Part shown: piece after piece, positions 52,941 to 63,238 of the stretch
Position numbering within the stretch: the first letter of the stretch is position 1
Layout: each line of letters starts with the position of its first letter
Assembly (NCBI GenBank): GCA_028869385.1
Contig: JAGWSR010000021.1
Location: 1-64,000 of the forward strand
DNA: 64,000 nt
Source: a bacterium
GTDB lineage: Bacteria > Vulcanimicrobiota > Vulcanimicrobiia > Vulcanimicrobiales > Vulcanimicrobiaceae
Reading direction: 5' to 3'
Notes under the pieces: model-generated
What the model saw: the letters and a program-made list of their open reading frames with translations, nothing else
Database searches by the model: none
What the model was told of the DNA's origin: nothing
Position numbers and translations under genes: made by a program

Positions 52941-54320
52941 ATGCCCGAGTATCTGACCGTTCACAGCCCGTGGGACGGGAGTATCGTCGAGCGCGTCCCG
53001 ATCGCCGACGCCGCCGCGATGGATGCGGCGATCGCCGCGGCCGTCCGCGCGCAGCCTATCGTCGCAGCCCTCGCGCGCCACGAACGCCAAGCGGTCCTCC
53101 GCCGCATCGCCGCGAGCCTGGCCCGGGAGCGCGAACGCCTCGCCGAGCTGATGGTGCGCGAATCGGGCAAGCCGCGCCGCTTCGCTCGGGTCGAAGTGGA
53201 CCGCGCGATCTCCACCTTTTCGCTCGCCGCCGACGAAGTGACGCGCACCGGCGGAGAGATCGTGCCGCTCGACGTCACCGCGGCGGGCGTCGGCTACACG
53301 GCGCTCGTCGACCGACGCCCGGTCGGCGTCATCGGCGCGATCGCGCCGTTCAACTTTCCGTTGAATCTCGTCGCGCACAAGCTCGCGCCCGCAATCGCCG
53401 TCGGGAACGCCGTCGTACTGAAAGCTCCACCGCAAGCCCCGCTCTGCGCCTTCGAACTGGGCAAGATCGTGCACGAAGCCGGCTGGCCCGCGGATGCCCT
53501 CACCGTGCTCCACGCGCCGGTCGAGGTGGCGCAGGCGCTCGCGACCGACGAACGCATCGCGATGCTTTCGTTCACCGGCTCGAGTACGGTCGGCTGGCAT
53601 CTCAAGAGCATCGCGGGGCGCAAGCGCGTGGCGCTCGAGCTCGGCGGCAACGCCGCCGCGATCGTCTGCGACGACGCGGATCTCGACTGGGCCGCGAAGC
53701 GCTGCGCGCTCGGCTCGTTCGCGCAGAGCGGACAGGTCTGCATCAAGGTGCAGCGCATCTACGTCGCGCGTTCGCGCTACGATGCGTTCCTCGAACGCTT
53801 GCTGGCCGAGACGGCGCACCTGAAAGCGGGAGACCCGAGCGACGACGACACCATCGTCGGGCCGCTCATCGACACCGCGGCGGCCGATCGCGTGGAGCGC
53901 TGGATTCGCGAGGCGCTCGCGGGCGGCGCGACGCTCCTCGCCGGCGGCACGCGCGCGCGCGACGTCATCGCGCCGACGCTGCTTGCCGATACCACACCCG
54001 ATATGCTCGTCGAATGTGAAGAGATCTTCGGCCCCGTTACCACGATCGTCGCCGTGGATGATCTCGACGCGGGAATCGCACGCGCGAACGCGTCGCGCTA
54101 CGGCCTGCAGGCGGGGGTCTTCACCAACGACGTGCGCGCGATCGCGCGTGCCTTCGAGGGGCTCGACGTCGGCGGGGTGGTGATCAACGACTACCCGACG
54201 CTGCGCATCGATAACTTCCCCTACGGCGGGATCAAGGAGAGCGGCTTCGGCCGCGAAGGCGTGCGTTACGCGATGGACGAGATGAGCGAGTTAAAAACCC
54301 TCGTGGTGAAGTACCGTTGA
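52941..54320 (+). CDS. Aldehyde dehydrogenase (lactaldehyde/glyceraldehyde-type ALDH)
   Basis: 459 residues. It has GVIGAIAPFNFPLNLVAHKL, SFTGSSTVGWHLKSIAG, catalytic Glu in VALELGGNAAAIVCDDAD, catalytic Cys in FAQSGQVCIKVQRIYV and C-terminal DNFPYGGIKESGFGREGVRY. Members of this subgroup oxidise small hydroxy- or semialdehydes and some act as succinate-semialdehyde dehydrogenase, which would complete the GABA route. ATG 52941 follows AGTAGG. The TGA overlaps the TTG start of the next permease. Confidence 0.88.
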   Translation: MPEYLTVHSPWDGSIVERVPIADAAAMDAAIAAAVRAQPIVAALARHERQAVLRRIAASLARERERLAELMVRESGKPRRFARVEVDRAISTFSLAADEVTRTGGEIVPLDVTAAGVGYTALVDRRPVGVIGAIAPFNFPLNLVAHKLAPAIAVGNAVVLKAPPQAPLCAFELGKIVHEAGWPADALTVLHAPVEVAQALATDERIAMLSFTGSSTVGWHLKSIAGRKRVALELGGNAAAIVCDDADLDWAAKRCALGSFAQSGQVCIKVQRIYVARSRYDAFLERLLAETAHLKAGDPSDDDTIVGPLIDTAAADRVERWIREALAGGATLLAGGTRARDVIAPTLLADTTPDMLVECEEIFGPVTTIVAVDDLDAGIARANASRYGLQAGVFTNDVRAIARAFEGLDVGGVVINDYPTLRIDNFPYGGIKESGFGREGVRYAMDEMSELKTLVVKYR

Positions 54321-55705
54321 AAGGGCTCTTCGCCCGTCAACCCCTCGCGTGGAGCACCCCCGAGAACGCCGGACCGAAACTCCGCCGCGCGCTCGGCTGG
54401 CCCGCGCTCACCGCGATCGGCCTGGGCACGATGCTCGGCGGTATCTTCCCCACGATCGGCGCGGGCGCGCACGCCGCCGGACCGGGAGTAATCATCGCCT
54501 TCGGGCTCTCCGGGTTGGTGAGCCTCTGCGTCGCGCTGTGTTACGCCGAGTTCGCCTCGATGGTTCCGGTCGCCGGAAGTGCCTACACGTACGCGTACGC
54601 AACGCTCGGTGAAGTCGTCGCGTGGGTGATCGGCTGGGACCTCGTGCTCGAGTACGGGCTCTCGGTCGCGCCTACGGCGGCATCGTGGTCGGATTACGCG
54701 CAACATCTGCTCGCGCAGGTCGGCGTGACGCTCCCGCACTGGGCGCAGACCGGCGCGATCGTGTCGGGACAGGTCGATATCATCGCCTCGCTCTCGGTGC
54801 TCGCGATCACGGTCCTGATCGCGGTCGGCATCCGCGAATCGGCGAGCGTCAACGCGACGCTCGTCGTGTTTCAGATCGTGACGATGCTCGTCTTCATCGC
54901 GGCGACGATCGGCGCCGTCCATCCGGCGAACCTGCATCCCATCGCGCCCTTTGGGTGGCACGGTATCTTGAGCGGATCGGCGCTCGTCTTCTTCGCCTAC
55001 ATCGGCTTCGATACGGTCACGGTCGCGTCGGAGGAGGCGCACGACCCGGTCAAGCACGTGCCGCTCGCGATCGTGCTCGCACTCGTCATCGGCACGCTGC
55101 TCTACATCGCGCTCACGTTCTTCACCGTCGCCGCGCTGCCGTTCGGCAAACTGAGCGACGGGGCCGCGATGCTCGACGCATTGCAGGCCGCAACCAGCAA
55201 TCCCGCGGCGTACTGGCTCGTCGCGCTCGGCGGCCTCGCGGGCAACACCACGGTGATGCTCACCTCGCTGCTCGGTCAGGTGCGCATCTTCTACGTGATG
55301 TCGCGCGACCGGCTGCTCCCCGAAAGCGTGGCGAAGGTGCATCCGCGCTTTCGTACGCCGGCCACGATGACGCTCGTCACGGGCAGCATCGTCGCGGTGC
55401 TCGCGGCGGCGCTACCGCTCGACCAATTGCTCACGCTCGTCAATATCGGCACGCTCGCCGCGTTCGCGATCGTCTGCGTCGGCGTGCTCGTACTGCGCTT
55501 CGTCGAACCCGACGCGCCGCGTCCGTTCCGCGCGCCGCTCGTCTGGGTCTTCGCGATCCTCGGCGCAGGCTCGTGCATCTACCTGATCACCGGACTTACC
55601 CTGCCGACCTGGATCCGCTTCGGCGTTTGGTTCGTCATCGGCATCGCGATCTACGCCGCCTACGGCTATCGCAAATCGCACCTGCGCACGCTTCCGCGCC
55701 CTTAG
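54317..55705 (+). CDS. APC-family (cationic amino acid transporter-like) permease
   Basis: 462 residues, about twelve to thirteen helices. The N-terminal RRALGWPALTAIGLGTMLGG opening, SMVPVAGSAYTYAYATLGEV, VFFAYIGFDTVTVASEEAHD and MSRDRLLPESVAKVHPRFRT are characteristic of the YfnA/CAT branch. Putative uptake of cationic amino acids or amines. The TTG start overlaps the ALDH stop (CGTTGA). The 3' end overlaps the convergent efflux adaptor gene by four bases. Confidence 0.9.
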   Translation: MKGLFARQPLAWSTPENAGPKLRRALGWPALTAIGLGTMLGGIFPTIGAGAHAAGPGVIIAFGLSGLVSLCVALCYAEFASMVPVAGSAYTYAYATLGEVVAWVIGWDLVLEYGLSVAPTAASWSDYAQHLLAQVGVTLPHWAQTGAIVSGQVDIIASLSVLAITVLIAVGIRESASVNATLVVFQIVTMLVFIAATIGAVHPANLHPIAPFGWHGILSGSALVFFAYIGFDTVTVASEEAHDPVKHVPLAIVLALVIGTLLYIALTFFTVAALPFGKLSDGAAMLDALQAATSNPAAYWLVALGGLAGNTTVMLTSLLGQVRIFYVMSRDRLLPESVAKVHPRFRTPATMTLVTGSIVAVLAAALPLDQLLTLVNIGTLAAFAIVCVGVLVLRFVEPDAPRPFRAPLVWVFAILGAGSCIYLITGLTLPTWIRFGVWFVIGIAIYAAYGYRKSHLRTLPRP

Positions 55706-56874
55706 TCGCCGCCGCCCGCCGGGGCGAGTAACTCGAACGCACCTCGCGCGGCGACGCGATCGCCCGCGCGCAGGCCGGAGCGAATCTCGGCGAGCCGCGC
55801 ATCTTCGTGCGCGATCTCGACGGTGCGCTCGGCGAATTTGAAGCTGCCGTCCTTCTGCCGTTGCCGCACGAAGACGACGTTCTCGCCGCTCTGCGGATCG
55901 GCGACGACGGCGCTCTGCGGAACGAGCAAACCCTTCACGTGCGCGACCGTTATGCGCGCGCGCACGGCGCTGCCGGCGACGGCGCCGTCGGGAACGCCAC
56001 TCAGCACGACCGTGGCGGCTTGCGTCGTCGGATCGACGGCGGGCACGACCGCGGTCACGTGGCCGCGCGCGTGCGCGGAGCCATCGGCGAGCATGATATC
56101 GGCCGCGTTGCCGACCGCGATCTGCGCGGCGTCGGCGGACGGCACTTGCAGCGTTACCTCGCCTTGCGCGGCCGGGCCGAGCGCGATCACCGGCGTGCTC
56201 GAATCGACGCCTTCGCCGGGCCGATGCAGAATCGCGGTGATCACGCCGGCACTCGGCGCGCGCAGGGTTGCGTTTGCAAGGTCGGTCGCAGCGAGTTCGG
56301 AGCGCGACGCCGCGCTCGCGGCGGCGGCCTGCGCGGCGATGCGCTCCGCGCTCGCACCGCGCGAGGCCGCTTCGTCGCTCGCGAGTTGCGCGCGGGCGCT
56401 CTCGACATCTTTCATCGCGGCAACGCCGGCAGCGTAGAGATGGCGCGAGCGCGCGAGCGCGGCGCGATCCACGGCGAGCTGCGTGCCGTACTTGTCCACC
56501 GCGGCGGCCTGCGCTTGCGCGTCGGCGGCCCGAGCATCGGCGGAGGCTTGCTGCGCGGCGAGCGCGAGCGGACGCATGTCGAGCGCGGCGAGCGCCTGCC
56601 CGGCGCTCACGTGCTCGCCGACGTGCACGTAGATGTTTCGCAAGATCCCCGGACTCGCAAACGCCAGTTGCGCTTGCGTGCCCGCGGGTGCCCCAACGCG
56701 TCCGGTCTCATCGAGCGTCACGTCGTAACCGGCGTAACGCACGGTCGCGAGCGCGACGCTCGGTGCGGCGTCGGCTCCGGCGTTCGCCGTTCCGTTCGTG
56801 CGGTGCAGCACGACGAAGGCGAGAATACCGACGGCGACGACGGCCCCGAGGGCCCACCAAATCCAACTACGCAT
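55702..56874 (-). CDS. RND efflux periplasmic adaptor (MFP/HlyD family)
   Basis: 390 residues. N-terminal anchor (about 3-22). Lipoyl half-motif (GILRNIYVHVGEHVSAGQAL), an Ala-rich helical hairpin (about 95-180), second lipoyl half (ATLRAPSAGVITAILHRPGE), then beta-barrel and membrane-proximal domains ending LRAGDRVAARGAFELL. It bridges the RND pump and the outer-membrane channel. ATG 56874 overlaps the stop of the TolC-like gene. Confidence 0.88.
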   Translation of the reverse strand: MRSWIWWALGAVVAVGILAFVVLHRTNGTANAGADAAPSVALATVRYAGYDVTLDETGRVGAPAGTQAQLAFASPGILRNIYVHVGEHVSAGQALAALDMRPLALAAQQASADARAADAQAQAAAVDKYGTQLAVDRAALARSRHLYAAGVAAMKDVESARAQLASDEAASRGASAERIAAQAAAASAASRSELAATDLANATLRAPSAGVITAILHRPGEGVDSSTPVIALGPAAQGEVTLQVPSADAAQIAVGNAADIMLADGSAHARGHVTAVVPAVDPTTQAATVVLSGVPDGAVAGSAVRARITVAHVKGLLVPQSAVVADPQSGENVVFVRQRQKDGSFKFAERTVEIAHEDARLAEIRSGLRAGDRVAARGAFELLAPAGGGD

Positions 56875-58093
56875 GCGAATCACCAATCTCCAGTTCGAAC
56901 GTTGCCTGCGCGCGCTCGAGCGCGTAGCGCGCCGAGATATCGTTCACGAGCGCCTGCTCGTAGGTGACGCGCGCCGATTCCACGTCGAGGCTCGAACTCG
57001 CACCGCTGCGATATCCCTCTCGAACGGCAGCGAACTCCGCGCGCGCTTGCTCGAGCGCGCGATCGGAGGCGCGGAGCGCTGCCTCGTCGCCGATTGCGGT
57101 GCGCGCCGCCGACGCGACCTCGATCGTCACGCTGCGCCGCGCCTTCTCGAGCATCGCCCGCGCTTGCGCGAGCCGCGCTCGTTCGGCGAGCACGCGGTCG
57201 TGCGCGGCGCCGATGACCGGAAGCGTAAGCTGCACGTTCGCACTCGGGCCGTGCACGTTGATCCCGCTATCGGTGCCGCTCGTCTCCCCCGCCGAGAGCG
57301 TCAACAGCGGAAGGCCGCCGCGGCGCGCGACCTCGACGGCGTGCTCTTCGGCCGAAACGTCGGCCTGCGCGGCGGCGATTTCCGGACGCGAAGCGAGCGC
57401 CGACGCAACGGCGGCGGACGGCTCGATCGCGAGCCGATGCGGCTGCGGCGCCCGCATGTCGACGGTGTTGAGGGCCGAGGGATCCAGCCCCGCAGTCTGT
57501 TCCAGCACGTCGTCGGCGTTCTGCACGTCGGCTCGCGCGCGGGCGAGATCGGCCTGCGCGAGCGCGATCGCGACGTCGGCGCGCACCACGTCGAGCTTCG
57601 GCGCGTCGCCGGCATCGAACCGGAGCTTCGCGGCCCGCGCCTGCGCGCGCGCATCGGTGAGCGCCGCCTCGCGCGCGCCGAGCGTAGCGTGCGCGTCGAG
57701 CGCGCCGAAGTAGGCGGAGATCGCGGCGATGCGCTCGGTACGCTGCGCATCGCGCAGGTCGGCCTGTGCCGCGACCAGTTGCGCGTTGGCTTCGGCGGCG
57801 GCCGGTGCATACGCGAGCAGGTCGCCGAGCGTCACCTGTGCGCCGAGCGTCGTGAGGCGCTGCTCGATGGTCTCTCCCGGCGCGTTGCCGCCCTGCGGCG
57901 CCGCGTTGTAATTCGCGGTGAGTGCCGGCCCGTACGAGGCCTTCGCCGCGGCCAGGTTCGCGCGCGCTTCGTCGACCCTCGCCGATGCCGCCGCCACGTC
58001 GGGCGAGTGCGCGATCGCGGCGCGCTCCGCATCCGCAAGCGAGAGATGCGCGAACGTCTGCAGCGTGACGCCGAGCACGAGCGCGTGTATCAT
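56867..58093 (-). CDS. TolC-like outer membrane efflux protein
   Basis: 408 residues. OEP family with two repeated helical segments (LSLADAERAAIAHSPDVAAA and VSAEEHAVEVARRGGLPLLT) and the alanine-rich coiled regions typical of the periplasmic tunnel. The N-terminus is hydrophobic and short, so the signal peptide is weak or atypical. The ATG overlaps the RND pump stop. Confidence 0.82.
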   Translation of the reverse strand: MIHALVLGVTLQTFAHLSLADAERAAIAHSPDVAAASARVDEARANLAAAKASYGPALTANYNAAPQGGNAPGETIEQRLTTLGAQVTLGDLLAYAPAAAEANAQLVAAQADLRDAQRTERIAAISAYFGALDAHATLGAREAALTDARAQARAAKLRFDAGDAPKLDVVRADVAIALAQADLARARADVQNADDVLEQTAGLDPSALNTVDMRAPQPHRLAIEPSAAVASALASRPEIAAAQADVSAEEHAVEVARRGGLPLLTLSAGETSGTDSGINVHGPSANVQLTLPVIGAAHDRVLAERARLAQARAMLEKARRSVTIEVASAARTAIGDEAALRASDRALEQARAEFAAVREGYRSGASSSLDVESARVTYEQALVNDISARYALERAQATFELEIGDSHA

Positions 58094-61000
58094 ACGCTCA
58101 CCTCGCGTCGCCCGGTAAACCCGGCATAGAGCACCGGAATCACCACGAGCGTGAACGCGGTTGCGGTCGAGAGACCGCCGATGACGGCGATCGCGAGCGG
58201 ACGCTCCATCGCCGCGCCCGAGCCGATTCCGAGCGCGAGCGGCAAGAGGCCGCCGATCGCCGCGAAGGTCGTCATCAGAATCGGCCGCAAGCGGGTGCGG
58301 CCCGCCGCGACGAGCGCGTCTTCGATCGAATCACCCGCGATGCGGCGCTGATTCGCGACGTCGATGAGCAAGATGCCATTCTTCACCACGATCCCTACGA
58401 GCAGCAGCAACCCCATGAACGAGGACACGTTGAACGGCGTCTTCGTAAGAAAGAGCGCGAGCGCGACGCCGATGAGCGCGAGCGGAATCGCGGTGAGGAT
58501 CACGAGCGGCAAGCGAAACGAGCGAAACGTCGCGAGCATCACCGAAAAGACCAGCACGACCGCAATGCCAATCACCGTCGCGAACTCGCTGAAGGATTTC
58601 TGTTGAATGCGGTACTCGCCGCCGATCTCCGCGGAGTATCCCGGCGGCAGGTGCGCTTGCGCGAGCACGCGCTTGACGCCCGCGATGACGGTCGAGAGAT
58701 TCGCACCGCTGATCGTCGCGGTGATGCGGATCAACCGCGCTCCGTTCTCTTCGAAAATCGACGTCGCGAGTTGCGAGGGCGCGAGGTGGGAGAGCGACCC
58801 GATGCCCACCGGTCCGCTCGGCGTGATGACGTTCGCGGCAGCGAGCGGCGCGTCGCCTTCGACCGCGACGCGCACGGGAATGAGATTGTAGGGGCCGGGA
58901 ACGTTCGCCGCAACGCCCCCCTGCTGCTGCGCGGTCAGCGCGTCGGCGAGGGAGGACGGCTGCAAGCCGAGGTCCGCGAGCGCGCGTTGATTCGGTGCGA
59001 CGCGAATCGTCGGATCGGTATAGACTACGCCAGAAAAGACGTCGGTGACCCCGTTCACCGTGCCGAGCTTGTCGGCGATCGCGTTCGCGTAGGTGACGAG
59101 CGTCGCCTGATCCGGGCCAATCAGTGAGATTTCGAGCGGCGCGGGCACGCCCGAAACGTCGTTGATCATATCTTCGAGGATTTGATGAAAGTCGAAGTTC
59201 GCCGACGGCAACGCGGCGGCCATGCGGTCGCGTAGCCGTCCGCTCACGACGTCGTAATCCGCACGCTCGTTCGCGGGCTTGAGTTCGACGCGTATCGTGC
59301 CGCTGTTTTGCGGAGTCGGCGAGTACCCGTTGGTGTCGAGGCCCGTCCAGCGCCCGACGGCGACGACGGCCGGATCGGCTTTGATGATGCGCTCCAGCTG
59401 CGTCGCGGCGGCGTCGGTCGCGGCGAGCGTGGTCCCGACCGGCAGTTGATACGAGATCTCGAACTGGCCCTCATCGAGCTTCGGCAAGAAATCGCTCGGC
59501 AGCCGTGCGAGCAGCGCGACGGTGACGACGAGCACGAGCGCCGAGGCAACGTACACGCGCGGACGGTGCGCGAGCGTCCAACGCAGCAACGGCTCGTAGC
59601 GTTCGAGTACGCGCCCGATCGGGTCGTCATGCCCTTCGTGATCCTGATCGCCGGGGCGCACGAGCAGCTTCGCGAGCACCGGGGCGAGCAGCAGCGCGAG
59701 GAGCAGCGAGACGACGAGCGACGCACCGAGCGTGAGCGCGAGCGCGCGAAAGAAAAAGCCGGAGACGCCCGAGAGCAGCGCGAGCGGAACGAAGACGACG
59801 ACCGTCGTCGTGGTGGAGGCAACCATCGCGCCGCCGATCTGCGACATCGCAAACCGCACCGTCTCCGCCATGGGCCGCGACGGGTTCTCGTGGTGGTTTC
59901 GCGCGATGTTCTCGATTACCACGATCGCGTCGTCAATGATCAGCCCGACCGCGATTGCGAGACCGCCAACGCTCATCAAGTTGAGCGTTTGGCCGGCGAG
60001 TCCGATCACGAAGATCGCGATCGCCATGGCGATCGGAATGACGATCGCCGCGACGAGCGTCATGCGCAGGTTGCGCAAGAACACGAAGATGACCAGAATC
60101 GCGAGGAACGCACCGATCAGAATGGCGTCGCGAAGCGATGTCTGCGACTCTTTCACGAGCGTCGTCTGATCCCAAAACTTCGTGAACGAGGTTCCTTCGG
60201 GCAGCGCGCGCGCGATCGTCTTCGCGCGCGTTGCGATGGCGTCGGCCATCTTCACCGCGTCCGCGCCGGGGAGCGCGTAGAAGCTCACGATGACGGCATG
60301 GTGCGCGTCGAAGCTCACGGCGTCGGTCGGCGGGGCAACGCCGAGACGCACCGCGCCGAGCGCCCCGAGTGGCACGGCGCCGTGTTTGGTCGGAACCGCG
60401 ACGCGCGCGAGGTCCGATGCGGTACGGATGCCCGCATCGACCACGACGACGTTGCGCACGTAGTGCCGCTGCTCGAGGCCGACGGCGGTGACGGCGGTCG
60501 CCTGGGCCAGCGCCTGCGAGACATCGGCGGCGGCGAGACCGTACTGTGCGAGCGCGCCCGCGTTCAGCTCCACGTGATACTCGCGCTGCGGCCCACCCGC
60601 CACCGCGACGCGCGCGAGGCCCGGCACGCCGTAGAATCGCGGGGCCATGGATTGCTGCGCGAGTTCGTGCAGCAGCGTCTGCGACATCGTCGTGGAGGCG
60701 AGCGCGTATGAGGTGATCGGCTCGCCGTTCGGATTGATGACGTTCGCCTGCACCGCGGCGTTGGGCGGCAACGCGCTCGACGTCTGCGCGATCGCCTGAT
60801 CCACGTAGGTGAGATCGGTCTGCACGCTCGTCTTCGGATCGAACTCCACGATGAATTCGGCGTTGCCTTGCGCCGACGTGGTCTGCACGCGCGTCACCGA
60901 GGGTAAGCCCTGAAAGGCGCGCTCGAGCGGCACGCCGACGGCGATGCGCACCTGATCCGGCGGCAGATTGCCGACGTCGGCCACCACGTCGATGCGCGAG

Positions 61001-61125
61001 AAGGACATCGTGGGAAAGATGCTCGCCGGAATAGAGACGTACGCGAACACGCCGAGCACCGTGAGCACGGCGACGAGAAAGACGATGACCTTCTCGTACC
61101 GCGCTCCTACCGTTGCAAAATCCAT
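58090..61125 (-). CDS. RND-family multidrug/metal efflux pump (AcrB-like)
   Basis: 1011 residues, twelve helices and two large periplasmic loops. It has VNIP-like VSIPASIFPTMSFSRIDV, the helix IV proton-relay motif VGLIIDDAIVVIENIAR, GSTPTT-type MVASTTTTVVVFVPLALLSG, and GLLLLVGIVVKNGILLIDVA in helix X. It exports small toxic compounds by proton antiport. It lies 11 bases after the sensor kinase, so pump expression is tied to the two-component system. Confidence 0.94.
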   Translation of the reverse strand: MDFATVGARYEKVIVFLVAVLTVLGVFAYVSIPASIFPTMSFSRIDVVADVGNLPPDQVRIAVGVPLERAFQGLPSVTRVQTTSAQGNAEFIVEFDPKTSVQTDLTYVDQAIAQTSSALPPNAAVQANVINPNGEPITSYALASTTMSQTLLHELAQQSMAPRFYGVPGLARVAVAGGPQREYHVELNAGALAQYGLAAADVSQALAQATAVTAVGLEQRHYVRNVVVVDAGIRTASDLARVAVPTKHGAVPLGALGAVRLGVAPPTDAVSFDAHHAVIVSFYALPGADAVKMADAIATRAKTIARALPEGTSFTKFWDQTTLVKESQTSLRDAILIGAFLAILVIFVFLRNLRMTLVAAIVIPIAMAIAIFVIGLAGQTLNLMSVGGLAIAVGLIIDDAIVVIENIARNHHENPSRPMAETVRFAMSQIGGAMVASTTTTVVVFVPLALLSGVSGFFFRALALTLGASLVVSLLLALLLAPVLAKLLVRPGDQDHEGHDDPIGRVLERYEPLLRWTLAHRPRVYVASALVLVVTVALLARLPSDFLPKLDEGQFEISYQLPVGTTLAATDAAATQLERIIKADPAVVAVGRWTGLDTNGYSPTPQNSGTIRVELKPANERADYDVVSGRLRDRMAAALPSANFDFHQILEDMINDVSGVPAPLEISLIGPDQATLVTYANAIADKLGTVNGVTDVFSGVVYTDPTIRVAPNQRALADLGLQPSSLADALTAQQQGGVAANVPGPYNLIPVRVAVEGDAPLAAANVITPSGPVGIGSLSHLAPSQLATSIFEENGARLIRITATISGANLSTVIAGVKRVLAQAHLPPGYSAEIGGEYRIQQKSFSEFATVIGIAVVLVFSVMLATFRSFRLPLVILTAIPLALIGVALALFLTKTPFNVSSFMGLLLLVGIVVKNGILLIDVANQRRIAGDSIEDALVAAGRTRLRPILMTTFAAIGGLLPLALGIGSGAAMERPLAIAVIGGLSTATAFTLVVIPVLYAGFTGRREVSV

Positions 61126-61136
61126 CTACGCAGGTA

Positions 61137-62510
61137 TCATGCCTCGCCGAGATGACGCGCGGATGAACGCAAGGTGACCAAAACGCGCGCCCCGTGCGGT
61201 GCGACATTCGTCAGGGTGATGCTGCCGCCGTGCGCCCGAACGATCGCCTCGGCGATCGAGAGCCCGAGGCCGCTGCTGCCGCGACGACGCGCCGGGTCGC
61301 CGCGCCAGAAGCGCTCGGTTCCATGGGCCAGCGCGTCGTCCGAGAAGCCGAGGCCGTCGTCGGTGACGCTCACCTCGATGCCGTTCGCTGCGGCGCTCAC
61401 CGCGACGCGAATCTCGCTCGCGGCGAAGTCGAGCGCATTGTGCAGCACGGCCGCGAAGGCGCGGTCGAGTGCGAGCGCATCGCCGTCCACGAGCGCCTCG
61501 TCGGACACATCCGTCGCGATGGCGATGCCGCGCGAGGCAGCGGTGGGGCGAAAGCGCTCGACGGCGAGCAGCACGATCTCGCCCACATCGGCTCGCTCGA
61601 TCTGCAGCCGCGCGGAATCGGCGCGCGCCGCGACGAGCAGCGAACCGACGAGCGCATCGATACGTTCGACCTCACCCGCAACGGTCGCGAGCGCCGCGCG
61701 ATACTCCGCGGCGCCGCGCTCCTTAGCGAGCGCGACGTCGGTCTCGGCGCGCATCACCGCAAGCGGCGCGCGCAATTCGTGCGAGGCGTCGGCCGTAAAT
61801 TGTCGCTGGCGGGCGAAGGCGGCCTCGAGCCGGTCGAGCATCCGGTCGAAGGCGGAGCCGAGTCGTCCCAATTCGTCGCTTCCGTGCCCGCCGATACGAC
61901 GCGAAAGATCGTGCGCTTCGATCTCGGTCGCGACTTCCGTGAAGCGCTCGAGCGGTGCCAGCGCGCGCCGTGCGAGGCTCGATGAGAGTGCCGCAACCAC
62001 CGCACCGAGCGCGAGCGCCGCGAGCAGCATCACGATCGCCGCGTCGCGGTCGAATTCGTCGATAAAATCGCTGCTCTGCCAGACCGCTACCACACCGAAG
62101 ACGTCATTGCCGCGCGAGACCGTGTCGAGCGCCGCGCGCAGATCGTGCACGCCGCTGCGCAGACGTACGCGTGCGAGTCCGCCGCGCGCCTCGCGCGCCG
62201 CCTCCCTAACCGCCGCGGGCACCGCGCTCGTCGTCTGCGCGATGATATCGCCGCGCGCGCCGAAGACCGCGCCCTCCATCGCTCCCGCGAGTGCCTGCTG
62301 CATCTGTAGGCGATCCTCGGCGTCGAAGCTGATTTTGCCGTGATGCACGTCCACGAGCGCGGTGACGGCCGACGCCGCCGTGGTGAGACGCTCGTCGAGC
62401 GAGCGGCGCAACGCGCGATCCACCGACGCAACCGAGACGAGCGCGAAGACCGCGACGGCGGCGGCAAACGCGACGGCGTAGATCCAGGCGAGCCGCGCGC
62501 GCAGGTTCAC
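61137..62510 (-). CDS. Two-component sensor histidine kinase
   Basis: 457 residues. Two membrane helices (about 7-29 and 160-182) bracket a periplasmic sensor region of about 130 residues. A HAMP domain (about 183-240) is followed by the H-box FTADASHELRAPLAVMRAE with phospho-accepting His, N-box AAVLHNALDFA, G1 VTDDGLGFSDDAL and G2 GSSGLGLSIAEAIVRAHGG. GTG 62510 overlaps the regulator stop. It probably senses envelope or toxic stress and controls the adjacent pump. Confidence 0.92.
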   Translation of the reverse strand: MNLRARLAWIYAVAFAAAVAVFALVSVASVDRALRRSLDERLTTAASAVTALVDVHHGKISFDAEDRLQMQQALAGAMEGAVFGARGDIIAQTTSAVPAAVREAAREARGGLARVRLRSGVHDLRAALDTVSRGNDVFGVVAVWQSSDFIDEFDRDAAIVMLLAALALGAVVAALSSSLARRALAPLERFTEVATEIEAHDLSRRIGGHGSDELGRLGSAFDRMLDRLEAAFARQRQFTADASHELRAPLAVMRAETDVALAKERGAAEYRAALATVAGEVERIDALVGSLLVAARADSARLQIERADVGEIVLLAVERFRPTAASRGIAIATDVSDEALVDGDALALDRAFAAVLHNALDFAASEIRVAVSAAANGIEVSVTDDGLGFSDDALAHGTERFWRGDPARRRGSSGLGLSIAEAIVRAHGGSITLTNVAPHGARVLVTLRSSARHLGEA

Positions 62511-63175
62511 GCGCCCATCCGATAGCCGATGCCGCGCACCGTGTGAAAGAGCGGGGTCTCGCCGTCGCCGTCGATCTTCACGCGCAGCCGACGCACGTAC
62601 ACGTCCACCACGTTCGAGGTAGTCTCCGACGTTCGATCCCAAAGTGCGGTCTCGATCATCGGCCGCGTGAGCACCCGCCCCGCGTTGCGCATGAAGTACT
62701 CCAGAAACGCAAGTTCGCGCGCCGTCAACTGCACCTCGCGTGAGCCGCGCCGCACGCGACGCGTCGCGAGATCGAGATCGAGGTCGCCAACGCGCAGCAA
62801 GCTCGGTGCCGGAGGGGCCTCGCGACGTGTCACCGATCGTAGGCGCGCAAGCAACTCACGAAAGGCAAAGGGCTTGCGCACGTAGTCGTCGGCGCCGGCA
62901 TCGAGGCCTGCGACCACGTCCTCGGTCTCGTCGCGCGACGTCGCCACCACGATCGGCGTCGTGACGCCCTCGGCACGCACGCCGCGCAGCAGCGAGAGCC
63001 CATCCATCCCCGGAAGATTGAGATCGAGCACGATCGCGTCGTAGCCCTCGTCGAGGGCGAGGTCGCGCGCGAGCATGCCGTCGCCCGCGCAGTCCACCAC
63101 GTGGCCTTCGTCTTCGAGGCCGCGTCGCAGCGCGTCGGCGAGACGCTCGTCATCCTCAACGATCAAGAGTCGCAC
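62507..63175 (-). CDS. OmpR/PhoB-family response regulator
   Basis: 222 residues. The receiver domain has the acidic pocket [11 protein letters not shown], phospho-acceptor Asp in [13 protein letters not shown] and conserved Lys in [15 protein letters not shown]. The winged-helix output domain (about 130-222) includes [20 protein letters not shown] and [16 protein letters not shown]. It is the first gene of the regulator-kinase-pump-channel-adaptor operon. The 64-bp gap to the divergent chemoreceptor-like gene must hold its promoter. Confidence 0.94.
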   Translation of the reverse strand: MRLLIVEDDERLADALRRGLEDEGHVVDCAGDGMLARDLALDEGYDAIVLDLNLPGMDGLSLLRGVRAEGVTTPIVVATSRDETEDVVAGLDAGADDYVRKPFAFRELLARLRSVTRREAPPAPSLLRVGDLDLDLATRRVRRGSREVQLTARELAFLEYFMRNAGRVLTRPMIETALWDRTSETTSNVVDVYVRRLRVKIDGDGETPLFHTVRGIGYRMGA

Positions 63176-63238
63176 GGTTCAAGGCCTTTACGAAGGGAAC
63201 GGCAGGAACCCTCGGTGGGCACCCGTAGTAGGCGAGCA

